This document shows, one piece after another, positions 57,596-64,000 of a stretch of 64,000 bases of DNA. Position numbers and translations under genes: made by a program. Position 1 is the stretch's first letter, and every line of letters starts with the position of its first letter. The notes beneath the pieces are model-generated. The model ran no database searches and was not told the DNA's origin. It worked only from the letters and a program-made list of their open reading frames with translations. Source of the DNA: Chelatococcus sp. HY11 (lineage in GTDB: Bacteria; Pseudomonadota; Alphaproteobacteria; Rhizobiales; Beijerinckiaceae); the NCBI RefSeq assembly GCF_018398335.1, contig NZ_JAHBRX010000001.1, positions 2,534,001 to 2,598,000 of the forward strand, in the 5' to 3' direction.

Positions 57596-57820
57596 GGACG
57601 ACGGGCCCCGTGGGCTGAGGGAGGCGCGATTCGACCGACCGCGCTGCTCCGATGTTAGACCGATATGGTAACGCCCCCAATGTCGCGTGAGGTGCCCCAT
57701 GTCACATCCTGTGAGGCAATCCCCGACAAACAGGGCGCATAAGGGGAACAGCCGAGCGCGGAATTCGTTCTTCGGCAAGAAGGCGTCATCCAAGGGCGAT
57801 TGTCATCAAGGGAGATCGTC

Positions 57821-58138
57821 ATGCCTCGTGGAGATAAATCCGCCTATTCCGACAAGCAAAAGCGCAAGGCCGAACATATCGAGGAGAGCTACGAAAGCCG
57901 TGGCGTCAGCGAGAAAGAGGCTGAACGCCGTGCCTGGGCGACGGTGAACAAGGACAGCGGCGGCGGCAACAAGAGCGGCTCCGGCCGGGGCAAGCCGGAT
58001 ACGAACGCGGCTGCCAAGAAAGGCGGGAAGCTCGGCGGCAAGACGGCGGCCTCGCGCAGCGCAGCAGACCGCTCTGCCTCCGCGCGGAAAGCGGCCGCGA
58101 CGCGCAAGCGCAACGCGGCTGAGCATCGAACGCAATGA
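57821..58138 (+). CDS. small basic Ala/Lys-rich protein ("plasmid stabilization"-type)
   Basis: 105 residues: MPRGDKSAYSDKQKRKAEHI, then EESYESRGVSEKEAERRAWA and TVNKDSGGGNKSGSGRGKPD, with an Ala/Arg/Lys tail. The N-terminal ~50 residues are a conserved small domain found widely in proteobacteria and often labelled plasmid stabilisation protein, without evidence for that role; DNA binding is plausible from the composition. AAGGGAG precedes the ATG. Confidence 0.78.
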   Translation: MPRGDKSAYSDKQKRKAEHIEESYESRGVSEKEAERRAWATVNKDSGGGNKSGSGRGKPDTNAAAKKGGKLGGKTAASRSAADRSASARKAAATRKRNAAEHRTQ

Positions 58139-58232
58139 CGCCCATCGACATTCCGGGTGGCTATTCGGGATAGCCTGAGCCGGCCATGCCGATGTGAGGT
58201 CGTGCGGTCGATCAGGCAGGCCGACGGATCGT

Positions 58233-58676
58233 TCAAGGCTGCGGTTTGATGAGCGCCAGCCCTGATTCCGGATCGAAAGCCTTGCGCAAGTGGCGAGGCG
58301 CCTCGCTTATCAACACCTCCAGAGTTGGCCGGACGTGCCCGGACGCGAAATGCCCAGCCACCGCGCGGCCGTCGCGCAGACCCAAGACGGCATGGAGGTG
58401 AAGTGCGGGCTTGCCCTCCGGGGACAACGCGATATCACCCATGAGCGACGCGACCTCCGCCTGTTCATCGACGGGAATGTCGCGATAGGCCTTGTTGTCC
58501 CAATCGAAATACTGGAGCTTGGCCTTGCTGAAGGCGCCAATAGCCGTGACCTGAGCGCCCGAGAGGCTGTTTTCAGCGGCAAAGCGCTCGATACAAGCGA
58601 TGGCTTCGTCGCCCTGCTCGAGCACCACGGCAAAAATGCGTTGTCCATCGGCATTGTTGAGCAGCTGGCTCTTCAT
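58233..58676 (-). CDS. PPC/DUF296 domain protein
   Basis: 147 residues, a single PPC domain: QRIFAVVLEQGDEAIACIER, SGAQVTAIGAFSKAKLQYFD, and ALHLHAVLGLRDGRAVAGHF followed by ASGHVRPTLEVLISE. The His cluster is where DUF296 trimers bind metal. Plant homologues are AT-hook DNA-binding proteins; bacterial function is unknown. A strong AGGAGG precedes the ATG. It is the last chromosomal gene before the mobile element. Confidence 0.85.
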   Translation of the reverse strand: MKSQLLNNADGQRIFAVVLEQGDEAIACIERFAAENSLSGAQVTAIGAFSKAKLQYFDWDNKAYRDIPVDEQAEVASLMGDIALSPEGKPALHLHAVLGLRDGRAVAGHFASGHVRPTLEVLISEAPRHLRKAFDPESGLALIKPQP

Positions 58677-58942
58677 CGATCCTCCTGAAAGTGGGGGCCG
58701 AGCGCGAAACGGGCAACGCGCGCTGGCGGGTAGCCCGCTTCCTCGAAGCTCTCTTCGCGGACGGTTTCTCTTAAGGGCTTACGACGCAAGCCGGGCCGCA
58801 ATCCACAGGGAGGGAACCTCGCCACGGCGCGCTTGTTCCGCGCAGGCGACGATTTCCGACAAAGCCCATTTACAGAGATGGCATGGCTGAGCTAGGTTGC
58901 GGCCACGTTACCCAGCCGGGGGCTGTGCCCTGCAGGTTGAAG
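58677..58942. other. gap upstream of tRNA-Arg(CCG)
   Basis: 266 bases with no supported gene. It must contain the tRNA promoter and the divergent PPC gene promoter; neither was pinned down. Confidence 0.4.
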
Positions 58943-59019
58943 GCGCCCGTAGCTCAGCTGGATAGAGCGTTGCCCTCCGAAGGCAAAGGTCACACGTTCG
59001 AATCGTGTCGGGCGCGCCA
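58943..59019 (+). tRNA. tRNA-Arg(CCG)
   Basis: 77 bases: acceptor arms GCGCCCG and CGGGCGC, D-arm GCTCAGCTGGATAGAGC, anticodon arm TTGCC-CTCCGAA-GGCAA with anticodon CCG, T-arm ACACGTTCGAATCGTGT, and encoded CCA. The last 30 bases are shared, antisense, with the 3' end of the serine recombinase gene. Its 3' end faces the mobile element. Confidence 0.97.
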
Positions 59020-60645
59020 TTTACGAACAAAACTGGGCACTCCTGCCGGAGTAGCCCCATTTCCCATCACAAGCCGCTCTAGAACGTCTCTCCGCCCGTG
59101 GATGCGGATTTCTGTATCGTCGACCTCGACCTGGTCGATGACGGAGCGCAGATAGGCACGGCGGAACGGGATGGCGCCGTTGGCGACGTTCTCGCGCATG
59201 AGGGTAGCGAAGGCGCTGATCTTCTCTTCTGTGATTCTGGTTTCCGGCTGGAGTTCTGCAAAGGCGCGGTCCTTGGCCGCCTTCGCATGGTCGCGCTCCG
59301 CTTTGAGGGCGGCGAGCCGGTCCTTCAGAGTCGGGTCGGAGGCGTCGGCGATGCCGTTCTCGATTGCTTCGTAGAGCCGTGACAGGCGGCCTTCGCACTC
59401 TGCGACCTTGTTCTGAAGAGTGGACAAGCGCTGCGCATGGTCTTCGCTGCGCGAGGCCTGCCGGGCCATCAACCCGCCGAGAATGGCGCGGACCCTTTCG
59501 GGCGTGAATAGCGATGTATTGAGCTGGTCGGTGACGATTTGGTCGAGCTTGTCCATCGGAATGGACCGGCCCGGGCAGGCAGACTTTCCCTGCTGGGCGC
59601 AGGTGGCGCAAGTGTAGTAGCGATAGCGTCCTGACTTACCCGTGCGCAGGGTCATGCCGCCGCCGCAGCTGGCGCAGGTCGCAAGGCCAGTCAGGAGAAT
59701 GGGGCCGGTGACGACGCGCGGCGGCGTTTGTCTCGGGTTGCGAGATTTCAGACGGGCCTGCACTGCATCGAACAGGGACGGGTCAATGATAGGGTCGACA
59801 GCGACCATGATCTGGTCGGCTTCAGGCTTGTCTTCCTTTGTCTTCCAGACTTTGCGGTTAAAGCGGTACTCGCCCTTGTAGGTCGGGCTAGTCAGGAGGG
59901 CGTGCAGCGGGCCAATACCCCACCGAGCGCCGCGCCGGGTGCGGTGGCCCCGTTCGTTCAGGTAGCAGGCAAGAGCTTTGACGCCGAGGGGGCCGCTCGT
60001 GCCGTTGCCTTCGCGAACAAGGCGGAACATGAGCCGCACCACCTCAGCTTCCACGGCATCGATGGCAAGGCGCTTCTTGGTCTTTGCTCCCCGCTGCTCC
60101 GCAGCCACAATGGCGTATCCATAAGGCGCTGCAGCGCCATTCCAGAAGCCCTGCCGGGCATTCTCCTGCATGGCGCGGAGGACGTGCTTTGCGTTTTCCT
60201 TGGACTGGTACTCATCGAACAGGGCAAAGACCTGCCGGACCATGACGCTCATAGGGTCATCGCCGAGATCTTGTGTGATGCTGACGAGCTTTACGCCGTT
60301 CTTGCGCAGGCGGCGGACATGGTATTCGAGCGCGAAATGGTCGCGGGCGAAGCGGCTGAAGGAATGGACGACAACCACGTCGAAGGGGGAGTCGCCGCCC
60401 GCAGCAAGGTCTAGCAGCCGTTGCAGCTCGGGACGGCGGTCGTCGGTGCCGCTAAGTCCGGCATCGACGAACTCGATGACAACCTGCCAGCCGCGCGCCT
60501 TGCAGAATTCCTGCGCCTGTCGCCGCTGGTCGGGGATGGAAAGGTCGTTCTCGGCCTGGCGGCCGGTGGAGACACGCAAATAGAGGGCAGCGCGCAGGCT
60601 ATCAGCGTTTTTCGCATCCAGAATCGTGCGATTGAGAAGTTTCAC
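58990..60645 (-). CDS. large serine recombinase of the integrated element
   Basis: 551 residues. The resolvase-type catalytic domain (about 15-150) has the nucleophile in ALYLRVSTGRQAENDLSIPD and VVVHSFSRFARDHFALEYHV. A Recombinase domain (about 175-285) and zinc ribbon (TCASCGGGMTLRTGKSGRYR, then YYTCATCAQQGKSACPG) follow, then a coiled coil (SRLYEAIENGIADASDPTLK region). The start is GTG at 60645, overlapping the stop of the preceding small gene. The last codons (WRARHDSNV) and stop are antisense to the T-arm and acceptor of tRNA-Arg(CCG), so insertion at the tRNA created or preserved the C-terminus. Confidence 0.93.
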   Translation of the reverse strand: MKLLNRTILDAKNADSLRAALYLRVSTGRQAENDLSIPDQRRQAQEFCKARGWQVVIEFVDAGLSGTDDRRPELQRLLDLAAGGDSPFDVVVVHSFSRFARDHFALEYHVRRLRKNGVKLVSITQDLGDDPMSVMVRQVFALFDEYQSKENAKHVLRAMQENARQGFWNGAAAPYGYAIVAAEQRGAKTKKRLAIDAVEAEVVRLMFRLVREGNGTSGPLGVKALACYLNERGHRTRRGARWGIGPLHALLTSPTYKGEYRFNRKVWKTKEDKPEADQIMVAVDPIIDPSLFDAVQARLKSRNPRQTPPRVVTGPILLTGLATCASCGGGMTLRTGKSGRYRYYTCATCAQQGKSACPGRSIPMDKLDQIVTDQLNTSLFTPERVRAILGGLMARQASRSEDHAQRLSTLQNKVAECEGRLSRLYEAIENGIADASDPTLKDRLAALKAERDHAKAAKDRAFAELQPETRITEEKISAFATLMRENVANGAIPFRRAYLRSVIDQVEVDDTEIRIHGRRDVLERLVMGNGATPAGVPSFVRKWRARHDSNV

Positions 60646-60905
60646 GGCAGTGCCCCCTCGTTTTCCAGCACTATCGCAGCTGTTTGGGGCCGTTTCGAGT
60701 CATCATGCTTGTTGGGGGTTGTTTGCAGTAGGCGCAGTATCTGCGGCATCAGAAATGCTTCGATGGCATCCAGTTCTTCGGCGGTGACGGGCAGATGCTC
60801 AAGGTCTTCGCAGACAACAGAAGGACGCGTGCCGCCACTGCCGCAGGCCTTCTGGCCAGCAACAGGGCGCAGCAGCTCGCGATGGCTGGACTGACGTCCG
60901 CGCAT
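60642..60905 (-). CDS. small hypothetical protein coupled to the serine recombinase
   Basis: 87 residues. The N-terminus (MRGRQSSHRELLRPVAGQKA) is basic and the C-terminal half acidic: EDLEHLPVTAEELDAIEAFL then MPQILRLLQTT. Its stop overlaps the recombinase start (GTGA), so translation is coupled. GAGGACGCGGAG precedes the ATG. I recognise no family. The helical acidic half and the position fit a recombinase partner or directionality factor, but that is only inference. Confidence 0.65.
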   Translation of the reverse strand: MRGRQSSHRELLRPVAGQKACGSGGTRPSVVCEDLEHLPVTAEELDAIEAFLMPQILRLLQTTPNKHDDSKRPQTAAIVLENEGALP

Positions 60906-60955
60906 CTCCGCGTCCTCGGGAAAGGGTTGAAGTTGAAAATCATTATGCTGACGGC

Positions 60956-61363
60956 TTATTCATCGCCGTCCTGGCGTCGGTCTTTCAGGCCGCCGCCGGG
61001 GTCAAAGGCGTCAGACTCATCGCCACGGCGAGTGTTTTCCTGCAGGAGCTCGAAAGCAGGGCTATCAACGGCTGCCTTGAGGAAGGCAAGAAAGGCCCCG
61101 CCGACTGCCTGCGCCTCCAGCGTCACGCGCCGTGCGTGGCCCCACGCGTAGGCGTTCTCTTCCATCTGCCGGAAGTAGGTTGGATCATCCATGTCCGGGC
61201 CATGATGGCCGGACATGAGGATGGCCAGGAGATTGATGATCTCCTGAAAGGCCTCTGTGGTTTCTTCGGGCGTTGAGCCGTCGACTTTGAGCCGGTCGAA
61301 CCCTTCGGCGATAAAGCGCTCAATCGGGTCCGGCATAATAATGGTGGTCTTCGTATTCGACAT
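60956..61363 (-). CDS. hypothetical protein of the mobile element (135 aa)
   Basis: Begins MSNTKTTIIMPDPIERFIAE, then GFDRLKVDGSTPEETTEAFQ, and has a helical middle (EIINLLAILMSGHHGPDMDD; MEENAYAWGHARRVTLEAQA). The last 25 residues are hydrophilic. It is soluble, without a signal peptide. It lies first in a three-gene minus-strand operon with the 87-residue protein and the serine recombinase. Family not recognised. Confidence 0.65.
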   Translation of the reverse strand: MSNTKTTIIMPDPIERFIAEGFDRLKVDGSTPEETTEAFQEIINLLAILMSGHHGPDMDDPTYFRQMEENAYAWGHARRVTLEAQAVGGAFLAFLKAAVDSPAFELLQENTRRGDESDAFDPGGGLKDRRQDGDE

Positions 61364-61454
61364 GGCCGAAACCTTTGAAGAGCGTGGCGTTTAGTACTGA
61401 CCTTGTAACAGGCCAGTACTATGTCGTTCCACGCGAAAACCTCGCGCCCGCCGG

Positions 61455-61646
61455 CTACCCCATGCGGGGGCCGGTCGTGCGCTGGCGGATGACGCGGTTC
61501 ACGGCATCGAGGCTCGCAAATATCTCACGCGCTTGCGGCGAATGCGGCGTAGCCAGCGCCAGCTCGCGGTGCAGCGTGCCGCGCAGGGTATGAAGTGCGG
61601 ACAGGCTCAAGTGCTGAAGGTCTTGCAGGGTGTAGGTGCGGGACAT
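61455..61646 (-). CDS. small hypothetical protein (63 aa)
   Basis: From the ATG at 61646, with AGAAAGGA upstream: MSRTYTLQDLQHLSLSALHT, then LRGTLHRELALATPHSPQAR and EIFASLDAVNRVIRQR. It is a compact helical protein typical of mobile-element cargo. The frame open to 61850 has no support. Family not recognised. It may head the same operon as the three genes below it. Confidence 0.65.
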   Translation of the reverse strand: MSRTYTLQDLQHLSLSALHTLRGTLHRELALATPHSPQAREIFASLDAVNRVIRQRTTGPRMG

Positions 61647-61896
61647 CGTATTTCCTTTCTCTCGCGGCCCCGCCAATCGGGGCCTTTGAGCCCCACACAC
61701 AGACAATCGGCAGAAGGACCGATGGCGGGTTGCGAAAGAGAAAGGAGAGATGGACAGTCCTGGGCACGGAGAGAGCGAGGTGCGGGCCTGCTGCGTGCCA
61801 CGCTCGGCGCGTCGCAAACTCTCGCGAAGTTTGCTGGCCGCAGCACGCACGTGGTAGAATGTCCTTATATTTGGAGAGACTATTTAAGAGATTTGC

Positions 61897-62142
61897 GTGT
61901 CTATTATGATTAGCGTACGCGGCCATTTAACGATGGCGCAGCTACGGCAGGCATTATTTGAGGCCCTTGGAGAAATCGAAGAAGGATACAACTTGCGCCA
62001 CGCGCGCAATGTCACTGTCTTCGTAAATCCCACTGATGAATTCGGCGAAAAGATCATCCTGCGCGACGAGCGCGGGAAGGTGCTTTCGCGCGTGACGAAG
62101 AAAGGGCCCTACCGGTCGGCGGCAGAGGAATACAACCTCTGA
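61897..62142 (+). CDS. small hypothetical protein (81 aa, GTG start)
   Basis: Reads MSIMISVRGHLTMAQLRQAL, then FEALGEIEEGYNLRHARNVT and VFVNPTDEFGEKIILRD, ending YRSAAEEYNL. AAGAG lies six bases before the GTG at 61897; the ATG at 61906 is an alternative start. It is soluble, alpha-beta in pattern. It lies first of three plus-strand genes leading to the integrase. Family not recognised. Confidence 0.62.
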   Translation: MSIMISVRGHLTMAQLRQALFEALGEIEEGYNLRHARNVTVFVNPTDEFGEKIILRDERGKVLSRVTKKGPYRSAAEEYNL

Positions 62143-62179
62143 CGCACAGCCGGAGCAAACGCGGGAAAGGTGGTGCGGC

Positions 62180-62422
62180 ATGAAATTGCCGCCCTGTTAC
62201 ATAGGTTTGGAACAAGCGCGCCAGGTGCTGGCGGAGATCGGCGTCGAATTGACGCCACGCCAGATGAAGCGCGCAGCCGACCGAGATGCCCACGGTCATC
62301 GGAAGTTGCCGTTTTTCGTCGACCCGGTGGAAGGCACGCTGAAAATTGAAAAAGGCACGCTTGTTGCGATTTACCAGCAACTGCAGAACGATGCTGTGCG
62401 TGATTTCAAGGATAAAGATTGA
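62180..62422 (+). CDS. small HTH-like protein, candidate excisionase
   Basis: 80 residues: MKLPPCYIGLEQARQVLAEI, GVELTPRQMKRAADRDAHGH, RKLPFFVDPVEGTLKIEKGT. The order Y-I-G-LEQA, a turn and TPRQMKRAADRD resembles the winged helix-turn-helix of AlpA/Xis-type proteins, where a wing (KLPFFVDP...LKIEK) follows. Its position just upstream of a tyrosine integrase fits an excisionase/recombination directionality factor. This is inference from size, fold pattern and place. Confidence 0.55.
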   Translation: MKLPPCYIGLEQARQVLAEIGVELTPRQMKRAADRDAHGHRKLPFFVDPVEGTLKIEKGTLVAIYQQLQNDAVRDFKDKD

Positions 62423-62479
62423 CTTCTATGTTCATATTTTGTTCTATACTTTAAACAACAAGAAAAACAATGATTTCCG

Positions 62480-63661
62480 ATGGCAGACATAAGGAAACGC
62501 AAGGGCAATAACGGCACGAATTATCAAGTCCGGTATTCCAGAAAAAGCACAAAGACCGGCTATGCCTACGCCACCTTCGATACGTTGAAGGAGGCGCGCG
62601 CTTTCACTGAAAATCTGGGCAGTCTCAAACATATCGCCGGCGGGCGGAAAGTGACCGTGCCTGAGGCCGTGCAAATCTGGCTCGATACCTGCGAGAAGAT
62701 TGGCCGTGACGGCCGGGAGAAGGTTGAGACCACCACCCACGTCGAATATCAGCGGCGCGGCGCCATCATGAAGGCGTATGATTGGGAAAAGCATCTGCAC
62801 GAGCTTGAGGCCGCCGATGTCGTGCATTTTCGCAACTGGCTGCTTCAACATAAGAGCCGGGATTTGGCGCGCCGCACCCTGTCCTCTTTCCATTCGGTAA
62901 TCATCGAGATGCGGCTTCAGGGCCTGATCAAGGACGACCCTGCCGCTGGCATCACCATTCGTGCCGATGGCCGGTACGAAGAGGATGACAGCGAAGTTCG
63001 CATCCCGACTGACGACGAGGTCCGCGCCCTTTTGAGGGCTGCGGATGTGATGGGCGAAGGGTCAGAGCAGCTGGCGACGGCCTGGCGCCGTTATCGCCCC
63101 ATGATTTACCTCGCCGTGTTTTCCGGTATGCGCCCATCCGAGTACCGGGGGCTTGCCTGGAGCAATATTCAAATCGACCGTGTCCACGTCCGGCAGCGCG
63201 CCGACCGCCTCAACCAGATTGGGCCGGTCAAATCCCGTGCCGGTAGGCGTACCATCTATCTCCCCGAAGCTGTCGGGAAGATGGTCCTGGATTGGAAAGA
63301 GCATTGCCCGGCCTCCTCACTGGGCCTCGTGTTCCCGACGGCGCAGGGCAAGCCGATGGCGCTCAATAACTTCGCGCGGCGCTGCTGGGAGCCGCTGATG
63401 AGAGCGGCGAACCTGATGGAGCCCGACCCCAAGGGGAAAGAGGGAGCCATGCGGCCGCGCTTTACGCCCTACGGCTTGAGGCACTATTTCGCATCCAAGC
63501 TGATTGCCAAGGGCGAAGACCTGAAATTTATCCAGACCAGCATGGGTCATGCCGACATCCAAATTACCTTGAATGTCTACGGGCATCTGTTGAAGGATAA
63601 AGAGGCCAGACATCAACGCACCGCGGAGGAGTTTGCGGCAGAATTGATGGCGGCAGAGTAG
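62480..63661 (+). CDS. tyrosine-type integrase of the element
   Basis: 393 residues. MADIRKRKGNNGTNYQVRYS is the arm-binding AP2-like N-terminus. The core-binding domain spans about 60-160. Catalytic residues include Arg in IYLAVFSGMRPSEYRGLAWS, a Lys candidate in IGPVKSRAGRRTIYL, RHY in TPYGLRHYFASKLIAKGEDL (Tyr replaces the first His of HxxR, a known variant), His in TSMGHADIQITLNVYGHLLK, and the Tyr nucleophile. The upstream 62423-62479 is AT-rich, with TTGACT and TATACT 20 bases apart. A tRNA-Gly 3' fragment lies 88 bases downstream. Confidence 0.93.
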   Translation: MADIRKRKGNNGTNYQVRYSRKSTKTGYAYATFDTLKEARAFTENLGSLKHIAGGRKVTVPEAVQIWLDTCEKIGRDGREKVETTTHVEYQRRGAIMKAYDWEKHLHELEAADVVHFRNWLLQHKSRDLARRTLSSFHSVIIEMRLQGLIKDDPAAGITIRADGRYEEDDSEVRIPTDDEVRALLRAADVMGEGSEQLATAWRRYRPMIYLAVFSGMRPSEYRGLAWSNIQIDRVHVRQRADRLNQIGPVKSRAGRRTIYLPEAVGKMVLDWKEHCPASSLGLVFPTAQGKPMALNNFARRCWEPLMRAANLMEPDPKGKEGAMRPRFTPYGLRHYFASKLIAKGEDLKFIQTSMGHADIQITLNVYGHLLKDKEARHQRTAEEFAAELMAAE

Positions 63662-63694
63662 GCTTTTGCGGCAGGAACAAACGGAGAAAATCGA

Positions 63695-63948
63695 TGTGGC
63701 AAATATGTGGCAAATCGGCTGGAGGCCGCAGAAACCTTAGACTCTTTCTCAGCTTCCCAAGCTGAATGTCGCGGGTTCGACCCCCGTCGCCCGCTCCACT
63801 TTAAATTCAATGACTTAGCATCAAATCAATTTTCGTAATCACTGATATTTCGCGTTTTTTGCCACAAATCGTGAGTCCGCTGAAACCCGCACAAATCCTC
63901 GATTGTCCGGCGTGGCCCGCTTGGGCTTGTGGCAAGGATGTGGCAAAT
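63695..63948. repeat. five TGTGGCAA octamers around the tRNA-Gly fragment (candidate arm sites)
   Basis: TGTGGCAAAT at 63695-63704 and 63706-63715 (period 11), the complement TTGCCACA at 63859-63866, TGTGGCAA at 63928-63935, and TGTGGCAAAT at 63939-63948 (again period 11). Two lie left and three right of the tRNA fragment. Spacing by one helical turn suits integrase arm-type binding sites. Confidence 0.65.
63749..63798 (+). repeat. 3' half of tRNA-Gly(CCC), probable attachment-site core
   Basis: Fifty bases from the anticodon stem to CCA: TCAGC-TTCCCAA-GCTGA with anticodon CCC, a variable loop, the T-arm GCGGGTTCGACCCCCGT, acceptor strand CGCCCGC, and discriminator T with CCA. The 5' half with the matching GCGGGCG is absent upstream, so it is not a functional tRNA. 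Such fragments are cores of tRNA-targeting integration sites. Confidence 0.85.
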
Positions 63949-63963
63949 CGATACCGAAAAACC

Positions 63964-63990
63964 GACACTCAGCCGATACAGCTGAGTGTC
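63964..63990. terminator. 10-bp hairpin near the right window edge
   Basis: GACACTCAGC and GCTGAGTGTC pair perfectly with a 7-base loop. No T-tract follows on either strand within the window. It may be a terminator of the next gene or part of the recombination site. Confidence 0.4.
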
Positions 63991-64000
63991 TAGCGGCATA

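Noticed and set aside
58883-59155. Plus-strand open frame through tRNA-Arg(CCG) (KAPVAQLDRALPSEGKGHTF...)
   Set aside because: It is the translated tRNA sequence itself, a frequent false gene; the tRNA and the antisense recombinase explain this DNA.

Overview
The window is about 65% GC and reads as a chromosome segment of an alphaproteobacterium of the order Hyphomicrobiales (Rhizobiales). The evidence is the gene orders rpmH-rnpA-yidC-engB-argB, cycM/pheA, dnaX-ybaB-recR, aroK-aroB beside xerD, metXW, and chorismate mutase-hisC-tyrC, together with the protein sequences. Genus is not resolved.

Layout. (1) About 1-15,200 is an accessory island. It holds a BTAD-type regulator, two LysR regulators, two YcaC-like cysteine hydrolases, two ABM-fold proteins, a luciferase-like flavin oxidoreductase, an alginate-export-type porin, a crotonase, a cupin, a pirin, a zinc-less quinone oxidoreductase and a RidA protein, plus several broken genes. 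It ends with an integrase C-terminal scrap at the 3' end of a tRNA-Arg(ACG). (2) About 15,220-58,940 is core chromosome: ribosome, membrane insertion and RNase P genes, arginine, thiamine (with a TPP riboswitch), phenylalanine/tyrosine, shikimate and methionine biosynthesis, DNA replication and recombination (dnaX, ybaB, recR, xerD, rmuC), SRP RNA, N-terminal protein maturation (map, def, fmt), tRNA modification (truA), lysine synthesis (dapE) and a formaldehyde detoxification operon (frmR-adhC-fghA) placed between def and fmt. (3) About 58,990-64,000 is a second mobile element at the 3' end of a tRNA-Arg(CCG). It carries a large serine recombinase whose last codons are antisense to that tRNA, several small unknown genes, an excisionase-like gene and a tyrosine integrase. 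Just beyond the integrase is a detached 3' half of a tRNA-Gly(CCC) with copies of an octamer (TGTGGCAA) on both sides.

Both accessory regions lie exactly on the 3' side of a tRNA-Arg gene, which is the expected insertion polarity for tRNA-targeting elements, and the core lies between the two tRNAs. The most unusual signals are the attP-like tRNA-Gly site inside an element anchored at a different tRNA by a different recombinase class, and a dihydrolipoamide-dehydrogenase-like flavoprotein in the engB operon that has lost its redox disulfide.

No rRNA, CRISPR array or replication origin was seen. All functional calls come from reading motifs; no database search was run.
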